The notes under the pieces are model-generated. The model was not told the origin of the DNA and did not search any database. It saw nothing but the letters and a program-made list of their open reading frames with translations. 64,000 nucleotides of DNA. It comes from RI-153 sp963721725. GTDB lineage: Bacteria > Chloroflexota > Anaerolineae > Caldilineales > Caldilineaceae. The position numbers and the translations under genes were made by a program. Location of the stretch: positions 558,001-622,000 of the forward strand of contig CAVRLX010000003.1 of NCBI GenBank assembly GCA_963721725.1. Direction: 5' to 3'. This document shows positions 8,190-19,057 of the stretch, one piece after another (position 1 is the first letter of the stretch; every line of letters starts with the position of its first letter).

Positions 8190-9200
8190 TTAGCCCCTTC
8201 CATAGGTGATACGTGGGTCGATGAGCGGGTAGAGCAGGTCCAAAATCAGCACAGCCGTGGAGGTGCCAACAATTAACATAAAGACAATGCCCTGAATCAA
8301 TGTGTAATCCGAGTTGACAATGCCCAGGTAGAGCAGATAGCCCATGCCGGGGTAGGCAAAGATATATTCAACCAGGGTCGAACCGCCGGCAATCGAGCCG
8401 AGGCTCAGCGCCAGCGCCGTCACCTGGGGCAGAATCGAATTTCTCATGCCATAGGACCAGAAGACCCGGCTCGGGGGCAGCCCTTTGGCTTCGGCCAGGA
8501 TCATATAATCCTCGCCGTCGTTGGTGATCATCATGCCGCGGATGCCCAGCGCCCAAAAGCCCATGGAGGTGATGACAATCGCTAGGGCCGGTAATGTGCC
8601 ATACCGAATCACGCTCATGATAAATTCCAGATTCAATCCTACGGTGACACCACTGGCATAGGCCCCAGAAGGCGGCAACCAACGCAGCCCAAAGGCAAAA
8701 ATATAGATCAGCAAGATACCAAACATAAAAAAGGGAATCGAGGTAAAGGTCAAGGTAACCGGAAGCAGGCTGCGGAACCAGTTGGGAACCCGGCGCCATG
8801 CCATCAAGGCGCCGATGAGATTGCCCAACACAAACGACAAGAGCGTGGCAATCGAGAGCAGACCCACCGTCCACGGTAATGCTTGAATCACCATATCATC
8901 TACACGGCTGGGAAAAGAGGAGAGCGAATAGCCTAGATCAAAGGTGAGTACGCTGCGCAGATAGGAAAAGTATTGCACCAGAATGGGACCATCCAGACCA
9001 AAGCGGGCACGCCAGGCTTCGATGATAGCGCCGCTGTTTTCAATGTAGCCGGCCTGTGCCGTGAGACGGCTGACCATGGCCGCCACCGGATCGCCAGGGG
9101 CCAGGCGCGGGATAATAAAGATAATGGTTGCGCCCAGCCAGACCGTGAGCAGCCACATGCCCAGGCGGCGTAATACATAGTTTGGCGTTAACCCAGCCAT
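8190..9200 (-). CDS. ABC transporter permease (DppB-like)
   Basis: A 336-residue inner-membrane permease of the binding-protein-dependent type, with an N-terminal helix (RLGMWLLTVWLGATIIFIIPR), PGDP just after it as in DppB/OppB, and a C-terminal core with the EAA-type loop (LAEAKGLPPSRVFWSYGMRN). The start at 9200 is chosen because AGGAGAGACT lies directly upstream; a start 12 codons earlier would add MCHRRAVNGGET without a ribosome site. The stop is 4 bases before the DppC-like start. It forms the translocation pore with that protein. Confidence 0.9.
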   Translation of the reverse strand: MAGLTPNYVLRRLGMWLLTVWLGATIIFIIPRLAPGDPVAAMVSRLTAQAGYIENSGAIIEAWRARFGLDGPILVQYFSYLRSVLTFDLGYSLSSFPSRVDDMVIQALPWTVGLLSIATLLSFVLGNLIGALMAWRRVPNWFRSLLPVTLTFTSIPFFMFGILLIYIFAFGLRWLPPSGAYASGVTVGLNLEFIMSVIRYGTLPALAIVITSMGFWALGIRGMMITNDGEDYMILAEAKGLPPSRVFWSYGMRNSILPQVTALALSLGSIAGGSTLVEYIFAYPGMGYLLYLGIVNSDYTLIQGIVFMLIVGTSTAVLILDLLYPLIDPRITYGRG

Positions 9201-9262
9201 AGTCTCTCCTCCGTTAACGGCCCTACGGTGACACACAAAGCGGTCTTTGTGTGGGAAACAAA

Positions 9263-9316
9263 TAACGAGTAATGAGTAAGGCAGGGAAGCGAATCATGGT
9301 TACTCATTACTCGTTA
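9263..9316. repeat. Heptad-phased palindrome after the binding-protein gene
   Basis: Arms TAACGAGTAATGAGTAA (9263-9279) and its exact reverse complement (9300-9316) are separated by 20 nt. The unit repeats every 7 bases. It lies in the spacer between the binding-protein gene and the DppB-like gene, both minus strand. Confidence 0.85.
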
Positions 9317-9318
9317 CT

Positions 9319-9346
9319 GTACGGGCGTGATAAATCACGCCCGTAC
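9319..9346 (-). other. Perfect 13-bp hairpin in the binding protein-permease spacer
   Basis: GTACGGGCGTGAT at 9319-9331 is followed by a 2-nt loop and its exact complement. There is no T-run, so it is more likely a transcript-stabilising or processing hairpin than a terminator. Such hairpins between a binding-protein gene and its permeases commonly lower permease expression; that is inference here. Confidence 0.6.
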
Positions 9347-9367
9347 AAACTTCTCAATTGCCAACGA

Positions 9368-11288
<1,921 letters not shown>

Positions 11289-11341
11289 TCCTCTTTCTTC
11301 CTTTCCTAACTGTGTTGAAAGACTTTATGTTGATGGAAACC

Positions 11342-11395
11342 AAAATAGGGATGGGAAACTGAGTAAAATAGGGATACAGAATTTTTTGAATTCTG
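11342..11395. promoter_or_regulatory. Possible operator region upstream of the ABC importer
   Basis: Just upstream of the binding-protein gene an 11-bp sequence AAAATAGGGAT occurs twice (11342-11352, 11365-11375), 23 bp apart, about two helical turns. It is followed by the inverted repeat CAGAATT-5-AATTCTG (11377-11395). Spaced direct repeats plus a small palindrome at this position suggest regulator binding, but no regulator is identified. Confidence 0.4.
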
Positions 11396-11731
11396 AGCAC
11401 CTTTTGGGGGGCTACAGATAAAAGTCAGTATCTCTCTGGTCAGCCACAGACGCTCATGTCAACTCTATGCACATGAAAAGCAAGACAAGAGTCGTTCGCC
11501 GTCGAGATCAACGGCAAAGACGCGGAAGATCGGCAGGGCCAATGTAGCTAGGCAAACCAGCGTGCAAACCAATACAGGGGATATAGAGATTTAATTAATT
11601 GTGAGTTTCCTCAACAGACGCGTAGATTTGGGTGGCGTTGTTGAGTTAAAGATTTCTCGGTGGCAGCATTATAGAATCGATGAAAATGGATGTCAAACGC
11701 CTTAAATCACACAATTATTCTCCCATCCGGC

Positions 11732-11761
11732 TTGACAGTCTCTCAACTCTTGGCACAATAC
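11732..11761 (+). promoter_or_regulatory. Candidate sigma-70-type promoter for the kinase gene
   Basis: TTGACA at 11732-11737 and CAATAC at 11756-11761 are 18 bp apart, about 33 bp before the kinase ATG. The 11289-11793 gap otherwise holds no recognisable gene; it contains this promoter and the repeats upstream of the ABC importer. Confidence 0.5.
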
Positions 11762-11793
11762 AGAAAGCCAACCGCTACTCTCAAGGAGAATCC

Positions 11794-12711
11794 ATGAATT
11801 CCATGTCTGTTACCCGTACTGTCGATCTGCTCTGTGTTGGCGTGGCCTGTTATGATCTCATTTTCAGCATCGAGCATCACCCAGGGCCAGACGAAAAGAT
11901 CACCGCCCACAGCTTTGCCCAATGTGGCGGAGGCACCGCTGCCAACGCAGCCGTGGCGGCGGCGCGGCTCGGTCACCGCGTGGCCTATGCTGGCTATTTG
12001 GGCAATGATCTTTATGGACAACGCCACATGGACGAATTCGCCGCCGAGGGTGTGGATACAACGCTGGTCACGCGTGGCGAAGCCGCGACATCGCTCTCGT
12101 CAATTCTGGTCAAGACCGATGGCAGCCGCACGATTGTCAACTACAAAGAGAGAGCGACCGTCCCCCCCGAAGCTGTGGACCTCACAGGCTGGCAGAGTGG
12201 TGCCGTGCTCTTTGACGGTCATCACCTGCCGCTGGCGTTGAAAGTGGCGGATTGGGCCGCGGCCCGCGGCATCCCCACCGTGTTGGACGCCGACCGCGAG
12301 CACCCCGGCAGTATGGCGCTCGCCAATCGTGTGGATTACCTGGTGGCGTCGGAGCGCTTCGCCCACGAAGTTACCGGGGAGCGTGACGATCCCCCTGCCG
12401 CAGCCCAAAAACTTCTTGAACTCGCCCCCACGGTTGTGATCACTCTGGGCGAACGCGGACTGGTCTGGGCCAACCGCACAACAAGCGGCCATCTCCCTGC
12501 TTTTACCGTCGAAGCGGTGGATACCACAGGCGTGGGCGACGCCTTTCACGGGGCCTTTGCGGCGGGGGTTGCCGCAGGCTACGCATGGGAGCATCTCCTG
12601 GCCTATGCCAGCGCTACCGGCGCGCTCTGTGCCACGGTTGTGGGCGGGCGACCGGGCTTGCCCAACGATGAAGAATTGAAAGCATTCCTGGCCGCGCACT
12701 GGAAAGCATAA
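11794..12711 (+). CDS. PfkB-family carbohydrate kinase
   Basis: A 305-residue ribokinase-like sugar kinase using ATP to phosphorylate a sugar or sugar acid in the cytoplasm. The PfkB substrate-binding motif appears as GGGTAANAAVAAARLG (about residues 43-58) and the ATP/anion-hole motif with catalytic Asp as DTTGVGDAFHGAF near residue 247. I chose the ATG at 11794 because AAGGAG lies 6 nt before it; the open frame extends 38 codons further upstream without a ribosome site. The gene opens the plus-strand half of the catabolic cluster, divergent from the ABC importer. Specific sugar is not determinable. Confidence 0.85.
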   Translation: MNSMSVTRTVDLLCVGVACYDLIFSIEHHPGPDEKITAHSFAQCGGGTAANAAVAAARLGHRVAYAGYLGNDLYGQRHMDEFAAEGVDTTLVTRGEAATSLSSILVKTDGSRTIVNYKERATVPPEAVDLTGWQSGAVLFDGHHLPLALKVADWAAARGIPTVLDADREHPGSMALANRVDYLVASERFAHEVTGERDDPPAAAQKLLELAPTVVITLGERGLVWANRTTSGHLPAFTVEAVDTTGVGDAFHGAFAAGVAAGYAWEHLLAYASATGALCATVVGGRPGLPNDEELKAFLAAHWKA

Positions 12712-12944
12712 AGTAAAACACAAAGCTCGCGGAGAACGTAGTCAAGATAGCTGAGGCGGGTAAAAAGAGACGCCTGAAAAGGCAGTATAGACTCGAATCC
12801 TTTTGCAATTTGCCTTTATCTCTCTGCGTTGAAATCTCTTTCGCCTGCTTTTGTTCCTGCTTTCCCATCATGATAGACTGCACACAATACCCCTAAACCG
12901 CTCTACATTTGTTTTTAGCCATCATCATTGCAGGAGAATAGATC

Positions 12945-14009
12945 ATGTCTGATACATTAAAGGTGGGTGTGATTGGCGTTGGCGGTATTTTACGCACCCA
13001 CATGCCTGGGTGGGCCGCCTCGGATCATGCCGAAGTGGTCGCGGCCAGTGATATTAATCCGGCGGCGCTGCAAGTGTGGGGGCAAAGCTACAACATCCCC
13101 AAACTGACCACGGATCCGGGTGAGCTTTTCTCTGATCCTGATATCGATATTATTGATCTGTGCGTGCCCAACATGTACCACGCGCCGCTGGCGATTGCCG
13201 CCCTCAACGCTGGCAAACATGTAATCTGCGAGAAGCCGCTCGCCCCCACCCCCGGCGCCATTCGCGACATGATCGACGCGCGCGACAAATCGGGCAAGCT
13301 GTTGATGACCGCCCAGCACTTCCGCTTCAAGGGCAACTCCCAGGCCATGAAAGCTGAGATCGAACAGGGCACGATGGGCGATATCTATCACGCCCGCAGT
13401 TGGATGTTGCGCCGCAATGGCTTGATCTCCACCCCCACCTTTGTGCACAAAAAGCATAGCGGCGGCGGCCCTTGCATTGACATTGGCGTGCATGTGCTCG
13501 ATCTCACGCTCTGGCTCATGGGCAATCCGCAACCTGTGGCCGTGAGTGGCGTCGCCAAAGCGCCCCTGGCCCACAAAGAAGGGTCGTTTGCCGTCTGGCG
13601 CGGCGGGGAACTGATCCCACGTGATTTTGACGTGGAAGATTTCGCGGCTGCCTTTGTGCGCTTCGCCGATGGGCAAACGCTCATGCTTGAAGTAAGCTGG
13701 CTGTTGCACCACGAAACCGAGGGCGAAGATATGCAAATCTGGCTCTATGGCACGGATGCCGGTTGCCACTGGCCCTCTGCCAACTTCCACAGCACCAACT
13801 ACACCACCAAGCAGCTCTACACGAACCGCCTGCGTCTGGTCAACGACGTCATGGAACCCCACGCCCTGGAATGTGTCGCCTTTGCCAAAGCCATCGCCGA
13901 AGGTGCACCTTCGCCCGTCCCCGCCGAACACTCGCTGCAAGTACTCTCGATCCTCGATGGCATCTATCGCAGCCAGACCGAGGGGCGCGAAGTGGCGATT
14001 GAAATCTAA
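12945..14009 (+). CDS. Gfo/Idh/MocA family oxidoreductase
   Basis: A 354-residue NAD(P)-dependent dehydrogenase. The nucleotide motif GVIGVGGILRTHMPGW is at residues 8-23, the EKP signature in CEKPLAPTPGAI near residue 95, and GGGPCIDIGVHVLDL near residue 177 supplies the catalytic Asp/His. AGGAG lies 10 nt before the ATG. It resembles the family member at 3.6-4.6 kb in architecture but differs in sequence. The gene is followed by an SMP-30 lactonase, consistent with sugar oxidation to a lactone and then ring opening. Confidence 0.88.
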   Translation: MSDTLKVGVIGVGGILRTHMPGWAASDHAEVVAASDINPAALQVWGQSYNIPKLTTDPGELFSDPDIDIIDLCVPNMYHAPLAIAALNAGKHVICEKPLAPTPGAIRDMIDARDKSGKLLMTAQHFRFKGNSQAMKAEIEQGTMGDIYHARSWMLRRNGLISTPTFVHKKHSGGGPCIDIGVHVLDLTLWLMGNPQPVAVSGVAKAPLAHKEGSFAVWRGGELIPRDFDVEDFAAAFVRFADGQTLMLEVSWLLHHETEGEDMQIWLYGTDAGCHWPSANFHSTNYTTKQLYTNRLRLVNDVMEPHALECVAFAKAIAEGAPSPVPAEHSLQVLSILDGIYRSQTEGREVAIEI

Positions 14010-14068
14010 ACGAGTAATGAGTAACGAGTAATGAGTAGAATTGTTCTACTCATTACTCGTTACTCATA
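14010..14068. repeat. Heptad-phased perfect palindrome after the dehydrogenase gene
   Basis: A 24-bp arm at 14017-14040 is matched exactly by its reverse complement at 14044-14067 with a 3-nt loop. The arm consists of GAGTAAT/GAGTAAC-type units repeating every 7 bases. It begins directly at the dehydrogenase stop and ends about 26 nt before the lactonase start. Confidence 0.9.
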
Positions 14069-14093
14069 CTGCTTCACAAAAAGGAGAGATTCT

Positions 14094-14969
14094 ATGACCA
14101 CCCCTCACCTCACCCTCTGCGCCAACTATGCCTGCGAGACCGGTGAAGGTCCGCTCTGGCACTCTGACGAAAAGACAGTCTATTGGGTGGACATTCCGCC
14201 CGGCAAACTCTTTCGCTATGATCCCGCCACGGGTGAACATGAGCAGGTCTTTCAAGGCGATTCCCCGCTGGGGGGCTACACGATTCAAGAAGACGGCTCG
14301 TTGCTTTTCTTTATGGGGCGCGGCCACGTTGCCAACTGGCACAAGGGCACGCTCACGACGGTGGTCGAGTCGATTGAAGCGGAACTCGACGGACGATTTA
14401 ACGATGTTATCGCCGACCCTGAAGGGCGTGTCTTTTGCGGAACCATGCCGATTGGCGACCGTGGCGGCAAACTCTATCGGCTTGATCTCGATGGCGCGCT
14501 GACTGTCGTCATCGAAGATGCAGGTACCTCGAATGGCATGGGCTTTAGTCGAGATCTGAAAACGTTTTATCATACGGATTCCAAACGGCGCACCATCACC
14601 CGCTTCGACTATGATCGTGCCAGTGGCGAGATCAGCAACCCGCGTGTCATCGTCCACGAAACGGACCCGGCACGCGGCATTCCCGATGGCATGACGATGG
14701 ACGCCGCCGACACGATCTGGTCGGCACGCTGGGATGGCTATCGCATGGTTCAACATGACGGGGATGGGAATGTCCTGAGTGAAGTCAGCTTCCCCACCAA
14801 AAAGGTCTCCAGCGTCACTTTTGGCGGCGACGACTACACCGACATGTATGTCACCACGGCGGGTGGCCACAACACCGCCGAAAATGGCGAAACCGCCGGC
14901 GCACTCTATCACCTGAACCTGGGTGTGCAGGGCAAACCGCCGTTCCGTTCGAGGATTCAAGTCAAATAG
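14094..14969 (+). CDS. SMP-30/gluconolactonase/LRE family protein
   Basis: A 291-residue six-bladed beta-propeller predicted to hydrolyse sugar lactones with a divalent metal. Typical features are TGEGPLWH near the start (metal Glu), NDVIADPEGRVFCGTMP in the middle, SNGMGFS, and IPDGMTMDAADTIWSARWDG near residue 200 with the catalytic Asp. The ATG at 14094 follows AAGGAGAG; the longer frame starting at 14031 lies within the palindrome and is rejected. No signal peptide. It lies between a dehydrogenase and an enolase-superfamily dehydratase, the classic oxidise, hydrolyse, dehydrate order of non-phosphorylative sugar breakdown. A second member is at 22.0-22.9 kb. Confidence 0.88.
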   Translation: MTTPHLTLCANYACETGEGPLWHSDEKTVYWVDIPPGKLFRYDPATGEHEQVFQGDSPLGGYTIQEDGSLLFFMGRGHVANWHKGTLTTVVESIEAELDGRFNDVIADPEGRVFCGTMPIGDRGGKLYRLDLDGALTVVIEDAGTSNGMGFSRDLKTFYHTDSKRRTITRFDYDRASGEISNPRVIVHETDPARGIPDGMTMDAADTIWSARWDGYRMVQHDGDGNVLSEVSFPTKKVSSVTFGGDDYTDMYVTTAGGHNTAENGETAGALYHLNLGVQGKPPFRSRIQVK

Positions 14970-15110
14970 ATCCGCAGATTACGCAGATGCCGCAGATTTC
15001 CAGAGATAGAACGCAGATAACGCGGATTGAACGGATTTACACAGATTCCAGAAGCTTTCTTTCGCTGCTCTTTGCGTTCTCTGTGGTAAAGCCTCTGGAA
15101 ATCTGCGGAT
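14968..15110. repeat. Nonamer-phased inverted repeat before the dehydratase gene
   Basis: CCGCAGATTTCCAGAG at 14990-15005 is matched in inverse by CTCTGGAAATCTGCGG at 15093-15109. Around the left arm CGCAGAT recurs at 9-base spacing, then diverged copies continue to about 15050. It starts at the lactonase stop and ends shortly before the next gene, like the 7-base versions elsewhere. Confidence 0.75.
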
Positions 15111-15134
15111 AAACTCCCATAAAAGAGGTTCACT

Positions 15135-16275
15135 ATGCAAGCAACTTCAGACTTAAAAATTACCGACATCAAAAGTGTCCGTCTCAAGACCGTCAAAGAG
15201 CTAGGTACGATTGAACCGGCCTGGGATGTGGGCGGGGCGATGCCTTTTGCGATTGGCGGCGGCTCGTTTGTGGAGATCCACACCGACGCCGGGCTAGTCG
15301 GCATTGGCCCGGCTATGGAAGAAGGACAACTTGCCAGCGCCAAACGGGCGCTGGTCGGGCAAGATCCCTTTGCCATGGAGCGCCACGAGGGCGCGCTGCG
15401 CTACTACGTGGGCGGCGCACACTATCGTGGCCGCGCCGGGCTAGACATCGCCCTGTGGGATCTCATCGGCAAGGCTTGCGGCCAGCCACTCTACAAGCTG
15501 TGGGGCGGGGCCAAAGACAAAGTGCCCGCCTATGCCAGCATGGTTCGCCTTTCCACGCCGCAAGAGCGCGCCGAACTGGCCGCCACTCTCATGAAGCAAG
15601 GCTGGAAGGCGATCAAGCTGCGCCTGCATTATCAAACCATGAAGGAAGATCTTGCTCTGGTGGAAGCCGTGCGCAAGGCTGTGGGCAACAAGATGGAGAT
15701 CATGGTGGACGCCAATCAGGCCCAATCCAGCGGAAACTGGCAGCCCGGCCTGATGTGGGATTACCGGCGGGCGTTGGAAACAGCGCGCGAGTTGGATCAG
15801 TTGGGCGTCTGATTGGCTGGAAGAGCCGCTGCCCCGCTACGCCTTCAAAGATCTGGCCCGGCTCAACGCCGAGGTGGCCATGCCCATTGCCGGTGGCGAA
15901 AACAATCCGGGCATGCACGAGTTTGTACAAATGTTGGAGATGAACACCTACGACATTCTGCAACCGGAAGGCATGGTGCTGGGTGGCATGTCTGCGGTGA
16001 AAAAGGTGGCAACGCTGGCCGAAGCCTATGGCAAACGCGTGATCCCGCACCATGGCGGGCGCGGCCTGGGCACGATTGCCCATCTGCACATGGTCTGCGC
16101 CCTGCCTCACTCGCCCTATCTCGAACTGCTCAACGATCCGCCCATCGGTGAATACGAGCACGGCTGGTCGATCCTCACCGAAGTGCCCACCGTGGACAGT
16201 GACGGCAATATCGCCGCTCCCCAAGGGCCGGGACTAGGTGTGGAGATCGATCCGGCGTTGATTATCCAAGACTGA
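15135..16275 (+). pseudogene. Mandelate racemase/muconate lactonizing (enolase superfamily) enzyme, single frameshift
   Basis: An enolase-superfamily dehydratase of about 380 residues if one extra T near 15811 is removed: the first frame ends ELDQLGV-stop, and the next frame resumes at DWLEEPLP without loss. Catalytic features are intact: KLRLHY (Lys general base), VDANQ (first metal ligand), WLEEP and AGGEN (second and third metal ligands), and the C-terminal PHHGGRGLGT segment with the His acid. AAAAGAGG precedes the ATG. The enzyme probably dehydrates an acid sugar. Integrity on both sides of the shift argues for a sequence error, but a real inactivation cannot be excluded. Confidence 0.85.
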
Positions 16276-16356
16276 CGAGGACGATAGACCGCAGACGATG
16301 GACGCCCGTCAAACCGGATCATGTTTTACGTTCGTCTGTCGTCTGTCGTCTTTCGT
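16276..16356. repeat. Heptad-phased imperfect palindrome after the dehydratase gene
   Basis: GAC-initial units (GACGATA, GACCGCA, GACGATG) repeat every 7 bases from about 16278; GTCGTCT units repeat every 7 bases in the inverse orientation from about 16331 to 16354. The arms are only partly complementary. It starts right after the TGA of the dehydratase. Confidence 0.8.
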
Positions 16357-16424
16357 ATAATTCAACCACGCACTAGGTCTAGCATGCCACTACGCCCCCC
16401 TATCGCATTGAGACCCGCCGCACG

Positions 16425-17003
16425 GTGATCCGCTGTTGGAATCCGACGGATGCGCCGATCTTCAAAGCCGCCATTGATGCCAGTATTGACCATCTGCGCG
16501 GTTGGATGGCCTGGGCCACGGACGAGCCGGAGCCGCTAGAACACAAAGTACATCGATTGCGGCGCAACCGTTTCCTTTTCGACAGCGACAAAGACTACAT
16601 CTACGGCATCTTTTCGCCCAACGAGCGCGCTGTGCTGGGCGGCACAGGGCTGCACCCACGGGTGGGCAAAAATGCCTTTGAGATCGGCTATTGGATTCAC
16701 GCCGATTACATTAACCAGGGGCTGGCAACGGAGATTTCGGCGGCACTGACGCGTGTGGCCTTTGAAGTTTGCGACGTGGATCGCATGGAAATCCACTGTG
16801 ATCCGCACAACGTGCGCAGCGCTGCCGTGCCGCGGAAACTGGGTTATACCCACGACGCTACCCTGCGCCGCCGCACCGTCACCCCCCAGGGCGAGCCGCG
16901 CGACACCATGCTCTGGACCCTGTTCGCCGATGAATTCGCCCATTCCCCCGCCGCATCGGCCACACTGCGCGCCTATGACGCCATGGGCCAGCGTGTGCTC
17001 TGA
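16425..17003 (+). CDS. GNAT-family N-acetyltransferase
   Basis: A 192-residue acetyltransferase of the RimJ/RimL type, predicted to move acetyl from acetyl-CoA to an amine. The fold is recognised from the N-terminal VIRCWNPTDAPIF, the beta-strand FEIGYWIHADYINQGLATE with the CoA loop region, and the C-terminal HNVRSAAVPRKLGY. As written the gene must start at GTG 16425. An ATG at 16384 would give MPLRPPYRIETRRT in frame if the run of six C at 16395-16400 had one more C, and that N-terminus matches relatives better. So the true start is probably 16384 with a one-base deletion in the C-run. Substrate unknown. Confidence 0.78.
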   Translation: MIRCWNPTDAPIFKAAIDASIDHLRGWMAWATDEPEPLEHKVHRLRRNRFLFDSDKDYIYGIFSPNERAVLGGTGLHPRVGKNAFEIGYWIHADYINQGLATEISAALTRVAFEVCDVDRMEIHCDPHNVRSAAVPRKLGYTHDATLRRRTVTPQGEPRDTMLWTLFADEFAHSPAASATLRAYDAMGQRVL

Positions 17004-17007
17004 GAAA

Positions 17008-17096
17008 AGGATGATAGACCCATGACGATAGACGACGTTAAAAGCCGTCAGACACAGTTCATTCGTCCATCGTCCTCCGTCTTCCGTCAATCTGCA
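17008..17096. repeat. Heptad-phased inverted repeat after the GNAT gene
   Basis: GATGATA, GACCCAT and GACGATA follow one another at 7-base spacing from about 17010; CGTCCAT and CGTCTTC units at 7-base spacing in the opposite sense occupy about 17061-17095. Arms are imperfectly complementary. It sits between the GNAT stop and the next codirectional gene. Confidence 0.75.
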
Positions 17097-17115
17097 ACAA
17101 CAAAGGAAACCCATC

Positions 17116-17979
17116 ATGGATGCAAAAGAACAACTACGCGCCGAGATCCACGCTCTCTATGCGCGGGAACATGCGGAATTGGGCGAAAGTGGCACGCTGC
17201 GCCTGCTCGACGAGGCGCGCCAATGGGATCTGTCGAAATCACTCGCCGCGGGTGGGGTGTTGGTCTTTCCGCACGCCGGGGTGAAGGAGTGCGGACAGCA
17301 GATCGCCGCTGTGGTCAACGCCTGCCTGGACAGCGGCGCGGATCGGGTGGTGGTGATCAGTGTGCTGCACTCGTTCAGTGAGGAGATGGAAAACGCCCGC
17401 ATTCGGGTCAGCCGCGGCGGTGATCCAGCCCGTGAGGCGCAATGGGGCATTCAAGGGCCGGGGATTGACGGCCCCGACACCTGGACCGGGGATCACGCGC
17501 TAATTAGCTGGCGCCATTTTTGGAAGGCCGAGATCGAGCGGCGCGGTATTCGCGGGCCAGAAGTCATCGAACGCTATCCCTGGCTGGCGGGTGGCGAGCC
17601 GGAACGCTTGCCTGGCATCGCTCAACTGGCGCGGCTTTGCGAAAACGCTGTGGTCGTCTCCACCGAAGATCCCTTTCACCACGGCCTGGGCTATGGCGAT
17701 TCGGCGGCAATTGCACGCCATCCCCACGAGGGCGGGTTGGCGATGGCCCGGCGCAGTATTGAGCACGGCATCAGCACGTTGGAAAAAGGCGATTATTGGG
17801 GCTGGAATCAGCACTGTGTCGTCGCCAAAAGCGACGCCCGCGACGCCGGTGCGGTCTATCGCCACATTCGCGGCCCCATGCATGGGCGGATTGTTGATCT
17901 CACTTATAGCGACGCCACCGAACTCTATAAACAGCCCGCGCCGACATGGGTGGGGACGGCCTTGATTGAGTGGACGTAA
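17116..17979 (+). CDS. Memo/LigB-like (class III extradiol dioxygenase fold) protein, putative
   Basis: A 287-residue protein with the Memo-family layout. GGVLVFPHAGVKECG (about residues 47-61) matches the Memo VPHAG motif, RVVVISVLHSF near residue 82 matches the second histidine motif, and VVSTEDPFHHGLGYGD near residue 185 corresponds to the STDFSHYG motif. These histidines would form the metal site of the LigB superfamily. A good AAAGGA lies about 10 nt before the ATG. Memo-like proteins have unclear function (redox enzyme or metal-dependent oxygenase), so no reaction is proposed. It shares the strand and the hairpin-bearing spacers of the sugar-acid genes. Assignment rests on motifs only; a distinct LigB relative is the main alternative. 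Confidence 0.5.
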   Translation: MDAKEQLRAEIHALYAREHAELGESGTLRLLDEARQWDLSKSLAAGGVLVFPHAGVKECGQQIAAVVNACLDSGADRVVVISVLHSFSEEMENARIRVSRGGDPAREAQWGIQGPGIDGPDTWTGDHALISWRHFWKAEIERRGIRGPEVIERYPWLAGGEPERLPGIAQLARLCENAVVVSTEDPFHHGLGYGDSAAIARHPHEGGLAMARRSIEHGISTLEKGDYWGWNQHCVVAKSDARDAGAVYRHIRGPMHGRIVDLTYSDATELYKQPAPTWVGTALIEWT

Positions 17980-17982
17980 CTC

Positions 17983-18070
17983 CACAGGTGCGATGCACTC
18001 GCCAAAGGAAGATTGGGTATAAACGCTTGTGCGGCGAGTGCGTCGCATCCGAGACCTGCATAGGTACGAG
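17983..18070. repeat. GTGCGACGCACTCGCC-type palindromic element, copy 1
   Basis: Left arm AGGTGCGATGCACTCGCC at 17986-18003 and right arm GGCGAGTGCGTCGCATCC at 18033-18050 enclose about 29 nt, which includes AAACGCTTGTG as in copy 4. It follows the stop of the Memo-like gene. Confidence 0.85.
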
Positions 18071-18154
18071 TCGAAACCGTAAGTCACCACATTCGCGACT
18101 ATAAAGCTATGTATCGTACATCCTCAGCAGCCCACAAGAATGGGATACAGTTCC

Positions 18155-19021
18155 ATGCGTATCATCGACGCCCACAACCATCCTGACTGGCACGGCCACG
18201 ATCTTCACAAGTTTCTTGCCAACATGGCGCAATACAACATCGAAAAGACATGGCTTCTCTCGTGGGAGTCACCGCCAGGTGAGTACGATCCCACCTACAA
18301 TTATGTCTCTATCCTCGGCGAGCAAGGCTACCCCATCCCCTTTGCCCGTTGCCTTGCCTATAAACAGGCAGCGCCAGACAAATTCGTGCTTTGTTATGGC
18401 CCGGATCCACGCCGACCTGAGGCTATTGACCAATTGCAGGCGGCCATAGAGATTTACGGCGTACAGGTCTACGGCGAACTCAAACTGCGCATGATGTACG
18501 ACAATCTGGATGCCCTGCGCCTTTTTCGTTTTTGTGGCGAGAAGAAGCTCCCGGTCACTGTTCACATCGACTATGAGTTCGACCGCGGCCACCCCTATCC
18601 TCGCCCCAATTGGTGGTACGGCGGCGGCATTGATCCCTTCGAGCGGGCCGTGCGGGCCTGCCCGGAAACCCGTTTTATCGGCCATGCCCCAGGCTTTTGG
18701 GCGCATATTTCAGGCGATGATCAGTACAACAAAGTGCTCTATCCCACAGGCAAAGTACAGCCTGGGGGTCAGGTTCCGCAGATGTTGCGTCAATATCCCA
18801 ACCTCTACGCCGACCTCTCGGCTGGCTCCGCCCTGGTTGCTTTGACCCGCGACCCTGAATTTGCCAAAGATTTTCTCATCGAATTTCAAGACCGATTGCT
18901 CTATGGGCGCGATTATTTTGACAATCGCCTACAGGAATTTCTCAATTCGTTGGGATTGCCAGAGGATGTGCTGATGAAAATCTATGCTAAGAACGCGCTC
19001 CACTTAGTGCCAGAGAATTAG
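18155..19021 (+). CDS. Amidohydrolase family protein (amidohydrolase 2 type)
   Basis: A 288-residue TIM-barrel metal hydrolase or decarboxylase of the amidohydrolase-2 family. The first metal motif is DAHNH at residues 5-9, further expected ligands are in VTVHIDYE and FIGHAPGFWAH, and the C-terminal aspartate is in YGRDYFDN. Length fits the family, which includes lactone hydrolases such as LigI and ACMSD-like decarboxylases. The ATG at 18155 begins directly at the family N-terminus (MRIIDAHNH); an ATG five codons upstream is also open and neither has a strong ribosome site. It ends the plus-strand catabolic set, which suggests action on a lactone or acid intermediate. Cytoplasmic. Confidence 0.82.
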   Translation: MRIIDAHNHPDWHGHDLHKFLANMAQYNIEKTWLLSWESPPGEYDPTYNYVSILGEQGYPIPFARCLAYKQAAPDKFVLCYGPDPRRPEAIDQLQAAIEIYGVQVYGELKLRMMYDNLDALRLFRFCGEKKLPVTVHIDYEFDRGHPYPRPNWWYGGGIDPFERAVRACPETRFIGHAPGFWAHISGDDQYNKVLYPTGKVQPGGQVPQMLRQYPNLYADLSAGSALVALTRDPEFAKDFLIEFQDRLLYGRDYFDNRLQEFLNSLGLPEDVLMKIYAKNALHLVPEN

Positions 19022-19057
19022 CCAGACTCCGTTCTCGTCTCCCATTGATTTATCGCT

